A DNA stretch of 64,000 nt from G963676095 sp963676095 (GTDB lineage: Bacteria > Bacteroidota > Bacteroidia > Bacteroidales > Prolixibacteraceae): the NCBI GenBank assembly GCA_963676095.1, contig OY781040.1, forward strand, positions 5,270,001 through 5,334,000, given 5' to 3'. A model generated the notes under the pieces. That model searched no databases. It was not told the DNA's origin and saw nothing but the letters and a program-made list of their open reading frames with translations. A program made the translations under genes and the position numbers. Within the stretch, counting starts at the first letter, position 1. Each line of letters begins with the position of its first letter. Positions 26,326-33,008 of this stretch are shown here, in pieces.

Positions 26326-26580
26326 TCAGCTGCAATCATTACAAACATGCTCTCTTTCCGTGCAGACACAGTCAACGCCATCTCCATATGCACTTCCACA
26401 ATTCCATTTTCTATATCCCCATGACATACAGTCTTCACCTGATTCTGCTTGTGCCTGACTGATATTTAGTAGACTTTCTAAATCAAGGTCAAGATTGGAT
26501 TTCGTATTAGATTGTAAAAAACTCAATGACGTTAATGCGATGCAAACCAGACCTAATAGTATTCTTTTAATTTTTCTCAT
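26326..26580 (-). CDS. NVEALA-like cysteine-rich leader peptide A
   Basis: 84 residues, first intact peptide of the array in transcription order. The leader MRKIKRILLGLVCIALTSLS is followed by LLNISQAQAESG and a core EDCMSWGYRKWNCGSAYG ending GVDCVCTEREHVCNDCS. It has six cysteines, like peptide D. A further decayed fragment with the downstream pattern survives at about 26606-26650, where IS4-derived sequence cuts the array. Confidence 0.75.
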   Translation of the reverse strand: MRKIKRILLGLVCIALTSLSFLQSNTKSNLDLDLESLLNISQAQAESGEDCMSWGYRKWNCGSAYGDGVDCVCTEREHVCNDCS

Positions 26581-26710
26581 TTTTTTAATATTTTAATTAC
26601 AAACTTTAGTTATAATAGTTCTCAACTCGCTCTCATTTGAAAGGTTTTGTAAAAAAAAATCAAATTATTTTTTATTTATTATCATTGCTGTTCCATTAAA
26701 ATCCAAAATA

Positions 26711-27315
26711 GTTCTTCGACAAGGGATATTATGACTTTGCAAGGCTACAATACAATCAACACGATCGGTTCCTACTTTGTCATTCAACAGAAGTCTCACC
26801 TCAAGTATGAAATTATTGATGATGAAGAGCTTCTGGATAAAGCTGATAACGTCCTGCTTGACCAGACGATACGTCTTACGGGCTACCAGACACAAAAGAA
26901 GTATCCCTGCGTGCTGAGAAGGATTGTTTACTATGCTCCCGACCTTAAAAGAACGTTCACGTTCCTGACCAACAACATCAGCATCAAGGCGAAATATATC
27001 GCTATGCTGTACAAGCAACGCTGGCAGGTGGAGCTGTTTTTTCGGTGGATAAAGCAGCATCTCTGGACCACATCCTTCTGGGGCAATACGGAGAACGCTG
27101 TGAGGATCCAAATTTATGTTGCCGTTATCACATACTGTCTTGTGGCTATCATCGAAGATGACTGCCAGTTGGGCAGGACAACATTTAATGTGCTTCGTGT
27201 CGTTAGCAGAGTACTGACAGACAAAACATACATCAGAAATCTTTTCCTGATCTCCAAGACTATTGATGATATATGTGAAAAGACCGCTCAACTTAAATTT
27301 GTCTTTAAGTATTAG
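26711..27315 (+). pseudogene. IS4-family transposase remnant (C-terminal half)
   Basis: Only the C-terminal half is present. It starts around DKGYYDFARL at about 26711, shifts frame near 26745, and continues NTINTIGSYFVIQQKSHLKY, then the catalytic-region stretch AMLYKQRWQVELFFRWIKQH (about 27003-27062) with the YxxRW...E..F.WIKQ pattern of IS4 transposases. The N-terminal half is missing. It truncates the upstream end of the peptide array and lies between that array and LytTR copy 2. Confidence 0.8.
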
Positions 27316-27558
27316 TTCTTAAAAATTTATTGGACACGAGTGTGAAATTTTTAAAAATTTCACTCACTGGTATTTTTACAGCCAACGAGAATAACAGATA
27401 TTATGCTTGAAATTATTATTGAACAATATTTCATAAATATGCTATTTATTGCAGTTTATTCATTGATTGTTTTATTTCATTTCCTTATGTTTTTCGTCGA
27501 ATAAAATTACAAACTCTTTGTTATGAAAACAATAAGTTATTGATAAACAACTATGTTT
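27316..27558. other. Spacer with a perfect 22-base palindrome
   Basis: At 27342-27363 the sequence GTGAAATTTTT is followed directly by its complement, a perfect 11+11 palindrome just beyond the IS4 remnant; it may be the end region or terminator of that element. The rest is AT-rich with no recognisable gene. Confidence 0.4.
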
Positions 27559-27618
27559 AATTTCCCAATGGTAGGGTTCAATTTCCCAATGGTAGAATCT
27601 AATTTCCCACTGGCATGG
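27559..27618 (-). promoter_or_regulatory. Three 21-bp tandem repeats, candidate LytTR operator (copy 2)
   Basis: The elements CCCAATGG at 27564, CCCAATGG at 27585 and CCCACTGG at 27606 lie in units of exactly 21 bases sharing AATTTCCCAxTGG. Two-turn spacing of short direct repeats is the arrangement LytTR proteins bind. The repeats follow the LytTR gene at 27648 on its 3' side, exactly as in copy 1, and point towards the IS4 remnant and the peptide array on the minus strand. Confidence 0.65.
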
Positions 27619-27647
27619 AAATGCTCAATTTTTGTATTCTTTACCTG

Positions 27648-27983
27648 TTATCTTGCGATCTTTCTCATTGCCTCCTGAAAGATATTTTTCCGGTTTCTGG
27701 CTATAGGGAGTTTTACATTGTTCCCAATTATAACGAAGCGATTCTCCTTGCAGCGGATTTCCTCTTTCGCAAATTTTATATTTATCAAATATGATTTGTG
27801 TATCCTAACAAAATTTGGTTGATTGAGTATTCCAGCTAACCTACTCAAGGATTTTGAACAGAGGATCTCTTTTTCACCAAACAAAAAAATTAAGCAATAA
27901 GACCGTTCGGCTTTGCAATAAATGATTTTATCTGGTTCAACATAGTGTGTTATTCCTGATTGAATGATTTGAAGTTTCATCAT
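27648..27983 (-). CDS. Stand-alone LytTR-family DNA-binding regulator (copy 2)
   Basis: 111 residues, almost identical to the protein at 18974. Differences include C for Y in the EIL-x-SKSLSRL stretch, I for T in NRFVxIGNN, and the last four residues (KIAR instead of KFSG). The DNA-recognition part NFVRIHKSYLINIKF is unchanged, so both should recognise the same sites. It is intact and carries its own inverted repeat upstream. The downstream minus-strand genes are now IS4 debris and then the peptide array about 1 kb away. It may be the surviving regulator of that array. Confidence 0.85.
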   Translation of the reverse strand: MMKLQIIQSGITHYVEPDKIIYCKAERSYCLIFLFGEKEILCSKSLSRLAGILNQPNFVRIHKSYLINIKFAKEEIRCKENRFVIIGNNVKLPIARNRKNIFQEAMRKIAR

Positions 27984-28021
27984 TTTAGTTAGTTTGCCGA
28001 ACTAAATTAAGGTTTTTAGTC

Positions 28022-28065
28022 ATCTATAACTTATAATTTAAGATATACATTTTTTAGTTATAGAT
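28022..28065 (-). promoter_or_regulatory. Inverted repeat upstream of LytTR copy 2
   Basis: The arms ATCTATAACT (28022-28031) and AGTTATAGAT (28056-28065) are the same perfect 10-base inverted repeat as before copy 1, with the same spacing of 24 bases. Confidence 0.5.
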
Positions 28066-28105
28066 AATTTTATGAATATTAATGTTTGTTTTACTTTTTC
28101 AACCA

Positions 28106-28542
28106 GCGTTTTTCGCTTTCGTTTAACCCGGTCAATTTTTCTGGTATTTGTATCCTGTTTCTGTTTTTCAGGATTCAGATTAATGTCGAACTGTTGAAAA
28201 TGAGGCTTAATAGCATTTTATTATCGGGTGAGATAATCTTTTCATTTTACTTCCCGGTTCGTCTTGAAACCATTGCCCTGTTTACAGATTTCCTGGTAAG
28301 GTATAGTCCTAAGGAAGTCATAAATCTTTCGAATTTGTTGAGATAAATTTAGGTTTAATAAAGGAAAATGCAGACCCTCTAAAAATAAATTTTGATTTTT
28401 ATTTATTCAGACAGGACTCAAAAAAAAATTTAAAGTAGTTATCTTTAAACTCTGTTAAACCATATAACCGAAGATTAAGTTATGATCCGGATAAAGCTGA
28501 CCATTCTGATATTTTTATTCACATTACATAAAAGACAAATAA
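28106..28542. other. Intergenic region at the right border of the island
   Basis: About 440 bases separate the LytTR duplication from the GH92 gene. The base composition changes here from the AT-rich island to the GC-richer polysaccharide locus. It contains no open frame I can support. The last 150 bases must hold the GH92 promoter, but no clear -33/-7 pair is visible. Confidence 0.35.
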
Positions 28543-30864
28543 ATGAAACGTTGTAGATACCTTTTCCTTAGCGTGCTAATGATGTGTGCTGTTGGTGCCC
28601 GGTCTGCCAAGAAGCCGGCCGATCTGGTCAATGTATTTGTTGATACCCATAATTCCCGCTGGTTTTATTTCAACTCGGCAACCCGTCCGTTCGGGATGGT
28701 AAACCTGAGCCCGGATACCGATACCAAGGGAAGCTGGAGCTCGGGCTATCTGTACGACAGTAAACAAATCCGCTGTTTCAGTCATATCCATGCCTGGCAG
28801 CTTTCGGGTGTTGCGGTGATGCCAACCGTGGGGGAGTTTAAGGGATACCTCGGGATGGACGCTTACCAGTCGTCATTCAGTCATGATGGGGAAATTGCCA
28901 AGCCTGGTTACCATAAGGTGTTTTTGAAAGATTATAAGGTTACGGCAGAACTGGCCTCTACTACCCGCGTAGGGTTTCACCGCTATACCTATCCTGAAAG
29001 CAGTGATAGTTATATCATTTTCGATTCCGGCGCTTTTCTTGCTCATGGCCCTACCGTTTATTCAAAGGTATGGAAGGTAAACGATCATGAGATTGCCGGT
29101 TACGAGGTAATGGAAAAAACAGGAAGGCGTCCCAGGCAAACGCCGGTTTATTTTGTGGCCAGGCTGGACAAGCCTTTTGATCAGTTCATTGTCTGGAGGA
29201 ACAACCAACTGCTGGATCAGCCCACCGATACGATTGACGGCGTGAATGCCGGGGCAGCGGTGAAATTTTCGACGAAGCAGGATGAGCAGGTGTTGATGAA
29301 GGTGGCTATTTCGTACGTAAGCGTTGATCAGGCCCGGTTAAATATGGATACAGAATTGTCCGGATGGAATTTTGACAAGGTGAAGCAGGATTCGTTTGAC
29401 GAATGGAACAGGTGGCTTGGAAAGATTGAAATACAGGGAGGTACGCAAACCCAGCAGGTGAAATTTTATACCGATCTGTGGCATGCATTGCAGGGACGCC
29501 GTATTATCAGCGATGTAAACGGAAAGTATATGGACATGACCGGCGATACCCCCAGGGTAAGACAGGTACGTCTGGATGAAAACGGGAAACCCTTGTTCCC
29601 TCATTACAATTTCGATGCCTGGTGGGGAAGCCACTGGTCGCTTAATATTCTTTGGTCGATGGTTTATCCGGAGTTGATGGACGGCTTTTGCAACACGATG
29701 GTCGACATGTATAAAGACGGGGGACTTATTCCCCGCGGGCCTTCGGGGGGTAATTATACCTTCGTGATGATCGGTGACCCTTCTGCCTGCTTTTTTGCAA
29801 CAGCCTACAATAAAGGGATCCGCAATTACGATGCAAAACTGGCTTATGAAGGATTGCGGAAAAACGCTTTTCCGGGTGGCAGCCGCGACCATGCCGGCTA
29901 TGACCATGCCAAAAATGCCACAGGGGGCGGGATGCCTTATTATATCGACAGGGGGTATGTACCGGAAGGCGTTAAGGGAGGAGGTTCTCACCGTGACGGG
30001 GCGGCCATGACGCTGGAGTATGCCTATGAAGACTGGTGCCTTGCCCAGATGGCTAAAAATATGGGTAATGACAGCGACTACCGGTTGTTTATGAAGCGTG
30101 CACAGAATTATAAAAACGTCTGGAACCCGGAGACAAAATACATGCACCCCAGGGAAATGGACGGATCGTGGATGAAAGGTTTCACCCCTGTCGGGAAAGA
30201 AGATCCTTATACCCGTGGTTTCTGCGAAAGCAACTCTGCTGTTTACACTTATTTTGTCCCGCAGGATATTCCCGGCCTTGTCGGTCTTTTCGGTGGTAAC
30301 GGTGCATTTGCCGACAGGCTTAATGAACAGTTCGGGAAAGCTAAAAAATATGGTTTTGTGGCTAAAAGCAAAGTCCCTGATTCCGGATGGATTGATTACA
30401 GTAACCAACCCGGCACCGGCGCGGCGCATGTGTTTAATGAGGCCGGGTCTCCATGGCTGAGCCAGAAATGGGTAAGGGAAGTAAAAGAAGCTTTTAACGA
30501 CACAACCCCTTATGGCGGCTATAATGGCGATGAAGACCAGGGGCAGATGGGAGCTTTGGGGGTACTTATGGCTATCGGAATTTTTGAGGAAGACGGAGGC
30601 GCTGCCGCCGATCCTGTTTATGAGATTACCAGTCCTGTTTTTGATAAGGTGACTATTCATCTTAACCCGGATTATTATCCTGGCAAAACATTTGTAATCA
30701 GTACGGAAAATAATAGTGAGGCCAATATGTACATCCAGGATGCCTGGCTAAACGGGAAAGAATGGAATAACTATTCGTTTTCACATGCTGATTTTATAGA
30801 AGGGGGTAGCCTGAAACTAAAATTAGGACCGTCGCCCAATAAAGAATGGGGGCTTGGAAAATAG
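28543..30864 (+). CDS. GH92 alpha-mannosidase
   Basis: Exo-acting, calcium-dependent alpha-mannosidase of 773 residues with a short signal peptide. Family features include the N-terminal beta-sandwich start DLVNVFVDTHNSRWFYF and the GxVNLSPDTDTKGSW turn. The catalytic barrel has FDAWWGSHWSLNILWSMVYP (about 353-372), and the C-terminal part has YGGYNGDEDQGQMGALGVLM (about 655-674), where the acidic residues of the active site lie. The family releases mannose from alpha-1,2, alpha-1,3 or alpha-1,4 linkages of N-glycans and mannans. It stands 79 bases before an ECF sigma gene and belongs to the same locus as the SusCD pair and GH95 downstream. Linkage specificity is not readable here. Confidence 0.93.
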   Translation: MKRCRYLFLSVLMMCAVGARSAKKPADLVNVFVDTHNSRWFYFNSATRPFGMVNLSPDTDTKGSWSSGYLYDSKQIRCFSHIHAWQLSGVAVMPTVGEFKGYLGMDAYQSSFSHDGEIAKPGYHKVFLKDYKVTAELASTTRVGFHRYTYPESSDSYIIFDSGAFLAHGPTVYSKVWKVNDHEIAGYEVMEKTGRRPRQTPVYFVARLDKPFDQFIVWRNNQLLDQPTDTIDGVNAGAAVKFSTKQDEQVLMKVAISYVSVDQARLNMDTELSGWNFDKVKQDSFDEWNRWLGKIEIQGGTQTQQVKFYTDLWHALQGRRIISDVNGKYMDMTGDTPRVRQVRLDENGKPLFPHYNFDAWWGSHWSLNILWSMVYPELMDGFCNTMVDMYKDGGLIPRGPSGGNYTFVMIGDPSACFFATAYNKGIRNYDAKLAYEGLRKNAFPGGSRDHAGYDHAKNATGGGMPYYIDRGYVPEGVKGGGSHRDGAAMTLEYAYEDWCLAQMAKNMGNDSDYRLFMKRAQNYKNVWNPETKYMHPREMDGSWMKGFTPVGKEDPYTRGFCESNSAVYTYFVPQDIPGLVGLFGGNGAFADRLNEQFGKAKKYGFVAKSKVPDSGWIDYSNQPGTGAAHVFNEAGSPWLSQKWVREVKEAFNDTTPYGGYNGDEDQGQMGALGVLMAIGIFEEDGGAAADPVYEITSPVFDKVTIHLNPDYYPGKTFVISTENNSEANMYIQDAWLNGKEWNNYSFSHADFIEGGSLKLKLGPSPNKEWGLGK

Positions 30865-30943
30865 ATAGTTGATATTGTTAGGCATATGGGCTTGATCGTT
30901 TGGCTCATTTGCCTAATTTTGCCATTGAGCAAGAATTAAGCGA

Positions 30944-31534
30944 ATGGTCAATCCTGATAATACACAAGAATTGTTTCTTTTTTCAGAACTTCAGACCGGG
31001 AAGGAGTATGCTTTTGATTTTTTCTTTAATTATTATTATTCAGGATTATGTGTCTATGCTGAACAATATTTGCCTGGCTTGGAAGAAGAAGCGAGGAACC
31101 TGGTACAGGATGTTTTCCTGAAATTTTGGGAAGACCGTCAACGGATTGCCATTCAACGTTCAGTCCGTGCTTATTTGTTTACCTCTGTACGGAATAAGTG
31201 CCTTGATTTTTTGAAGAAGGCAAGCACCCGCCACAGCGTTTCGTCGTGGCCACTTTCTTCAGAACCGGTTGTTGATGACAGCGAAACGTTTGTCGAATCG
31301 GAACTGGAGGCAATTTTTATGAAAGGACTTGAAAAGCTGCCTCCCCGGTGCCGGGAGGTATTTGAATTGAGCCGTTTCGAAGGGCTTAGGAACCCGGAGA
31401 TTGCTCAACGACTTAATGTTTCGGAGAAAACTGTTGAAAACCAGATAACCAAAGCACTTCGGATTCTCCGCGTCGAATTGAAAGATTACCTTCCTTTATT
31501 GCTGCTTTTTCAATCTTATTTTTTCCTGAAATAA
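30944..31534 (+). CDS. ECF sigma-70 factor of the mannose/fucose locus
   Basis: 196 residues with sigma region 2 (AFDFFFNYYYSGLCVYAEQY, then ARNLVQDVFLKFWEDRQRI) and region 4 (LPPRCREVFELSRFEGLRN, then NVSEKTVENQITKALRIL). It is the usual regulator of SusCD operons sensed through the transporter: ligand binding by SusC signals via the FecR-like protein encoded 225 bases downstream and frees this sigma factor. A hydrophobic C-terminal tail (LPLLLLFQSYFFL) follows region 4, as in many Bacteroidota members. The linked SusC at 33009 has the matching STN domain. Confidence 0.93.
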   Translation: MVNPDNTQELFLFSELQTGKEYAFDFFFNYYYSGLCVYAEQYLPGLEEEARNLVQDVFLKFWEDRQRIAIQRSVRAYLFTSVRNKCLDFLKKASTRHSVSSWPLSSEPVVDDSETFVESELEAIFMKGLEKLPPRCREVFELSRFEGLRNPEIAQRLNVSEKTVENQITKALRILRVELKDYLPLLLLFQSYFFLK

Positions 31535-31759
31535 AGAAATCCCGAATATCTTCCGGGGCTTTTCACCGGATCCATCCTTTTTTACATTCATCAGGTTTCT
31601 TTGAAGATACAGATTGTGTTTTTTATATCCGGCAGTTGTTGTAGAGTAGTATTTGTCTTTTCGTTAAAAACAAAGCGAAATAAATTTTTAATAAATGGGT
31701 AATATCCCCTGGGGGTAAAAGGGGGTAATATCGTCTTTTAATCAAAAGCAGTAAGAAAT

Positions 31760-32812
31760 TTGAAACCCAATGTATATTATGAAGGATTGCTGGTACGTTT
31801 CCTGGATGGAACAATTCAGCCGGAGGAATTATCCCAACTGGAAGAGTGGAAGAATTCTTCAGATGATAATACCAGGCTGTTCGAAGCCTATGTTCAGACA
31901 TCTCTTTATGCGGAGAGATTGGTAAAAATGCGTTCTATCGATATTAATAAAGACAGGGAACAAGTAAAACGGAAGTTGTTTGGTCCGGATGGGAATAAAG
32001 TGCGGTCCCTGAGTTGGTTCTACCGTGCTTCTGCTGTGTTTGTTATTCCTCTTTTTATCACGACAGCATTACTGTTTTATCAGAAAATTAACTTTTCCGG
32101 AGATTCGGCAACGAATATGCTGAGTGCAGAAACCGCTTACGGAGTAAGGACACAAATTGAACTTAGCGATGGTTCCAGGGTTTGGCTTAACTCGGGAAGC
32201 AAGCTGACTTATCCGGCGAAGTTTAACGGCAATGTCAGATGTGTTAAGCTGACCGGTGAGGGGTATTTTCATGTGAAATCAGATAAGAATCATCCGTTTT
32301 ATGTTGATTTAGGTCCATATAGTGTAAAAGCTACCGGAACCAGTTTCAATATCAGCAACTATTACGACGATAAAAAGGTGAGCACGATGCTTGAAAAGGG
32401 AAAGGTCACTTTAGTAGAAAGATCCGGAGAACAAGAAAAGGAGTTATGTCGTGTGACGGAGGGAGAGCTGGCAGCTTATGACAAGGAAAAGCAACATGTC
32501 AGCATCTGCAACGGAATGGATAACAGCAAGTATCTGGCATGGGTTGAAGGAAAGCTGGTTTTCAGAAACGATCCGATGGAAGAGGTAATTTCCAGGCTCG
32601 GACGTTGGTTTAATGTCGATATAGAGGTAAAGGATGTCGAACTGAAAGGGTATTTTTACACAGCTACCTTTATTAATGAGACCATCGATCAGGTATTAGA
32701 CCTGTTAACATACAGCGCCCCGATAAAATATACCGTTTTGCCCAGGGAAAAAGGGCCGGATGATACATTCAGCAAACGAAAGATAATTATAACAAAAAGG
32801 ACGGTCAGGTAG
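31760..32812 (+). CDS. FecR-family anti-sigma factor
   Basis: 350 residues. The frame opens at a TTG (31760); no ATG fits the conserved N-terminus better, so a TTG start is likely. The N-terminal sigma-binding part (about 1-80) is followed by a single membrane helix (ASAVFVIPLFITTALLFY) and the periplasmic FecR domain, with YGVRTQIELSDGSRVWLNSG (about 128-147) and GEGYFHVKSDKNHPFYVDLG. The C-terminal SusC-contacting domain ends near TITKRTVR. It pairs with the sigma factor upstream and the STN domain of SusC at 33009. Confidence 0.9.
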   Translation: MKPNVYYEGLLVRFLDGTIQPEELSQLEEWKNSSDDNTRLFEAYVQTSLYAERLVKMRSIDINKDREQVKRKLFGPDGNKVRSLSWFYRASAVFVIPLFITTALLFYQKINFSGDSATNMLSAETAYGVRTQIELSDGSRVWLNSGSKLTYPAKFNGNVRCVKLTGEGYFHVKSDKNHPFYVDLGPYSVKATGTSFNISNYYDDKKVSTMLEKGKVTLVERSGEQEKELCRVTEGELAAYDKEKQHVSICNGMDNSKYLAWVEGKLVFRNDPMEEVISRLGRWFNVDIEVKDVELKGYFYTATFINETIDQVLDLLTYSAPIKYTVLPREKGPDDTFSKRKIIITKRTVR

Positions 32813-32923
32813 GTCATACTGATTTCACGGCGAAGGAGTAATATAATAAAAATGTGAAAAATTATAACTGTAAGATAGGAACATGAATAAGTAATGAAAA
32901 GAAGAGTTTCAGATGATGAGTAA

Positions 32924-32949
32924 AAAAGGGAAGTTGCCGCTTCCCTTTT
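32924..32949 (+). terminator. Hairpin between anti-sigma and SusC genes
   Basis: A perfect 10-bp stem (AAAAGGGAAG at 32924-32933, CTTCCCTTTT at 32940-32949) with a 6-base loop sits 112 bases past the FecR stop and 60 bases before the SusC start. It may end the sigma/anti-sigma transcript or attenuate read-through. An equivalent hairpin precedes the SusC at 48881. Confidence 0.6.
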
Positions 32950-33008
32950 CGAAAAGTTTCTCTGCAAAAACAGAGTTAAAAATTGGTACTAATTAAAAAT
33001 GTGAATTT

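Larger units (their letters stand above)
25361..26580 (-). repeat. 483-bp tandem duplication of peptide units
   Basis: The starts of peptides A, B and C lie at 26580, 26097 and 25612, and each interval contains an intact gene followed by a decayed one at the same offset. Leader and spacer sequences are nearly identical between units, while the core segments differ. A third unit begins beyond 26606 but is truncated by transposon debris. Confidence 0.75.
27585..28098. repeat. Duplicated LytTR cassette, copy 2
   Basis: Same orientation and nearly the same sequence as 18911-19424, covering operator repeats, LytTR gene and the upstream inverted repeat. Homology fades at about 28098. Here the genes that follow copy 1 (membrane protein, ABC ATPase) are replaced by IS4 debris. 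Confidence 0.85.

Noticed and set aside
24727..26580. Classical bacteriocin/RiPP cluster with double-glycine leader
   Set aside because: No peptidase-containing ABC transporter, LanM, YcaO or radical-SAM enzyme is present, and the conserved AES-G block is not a GG/GA cleavage site at the normal place in all copies.
26665..27291. 208-codon minus-strand frame
   Set aside because: Antisense to the IS4-type transposase remnant, whose plus-strand translation is clearly recognisable.
13387..28098. Prophage or integrative conjugative element
   Set aside because: No integrase, relaxase, tra, portal, capsid or tail genes and no tRNA or attachment-site repeats; only insertion sequences and cargo-like genes.
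28086..28346. 86-codon plus-strand frame after LytTR copy 2
   Set aside because: It overlaps the duplicated non-coding upstream region of the LytTR gene, has no family features, and has no counterpart at copy 1.
29338..30660. 440-codon open frame on the minus strand
   Set aside because: It lies entirely inside and antisense to the well-recognised GH92 gene and shows no domain; a frame shadow.
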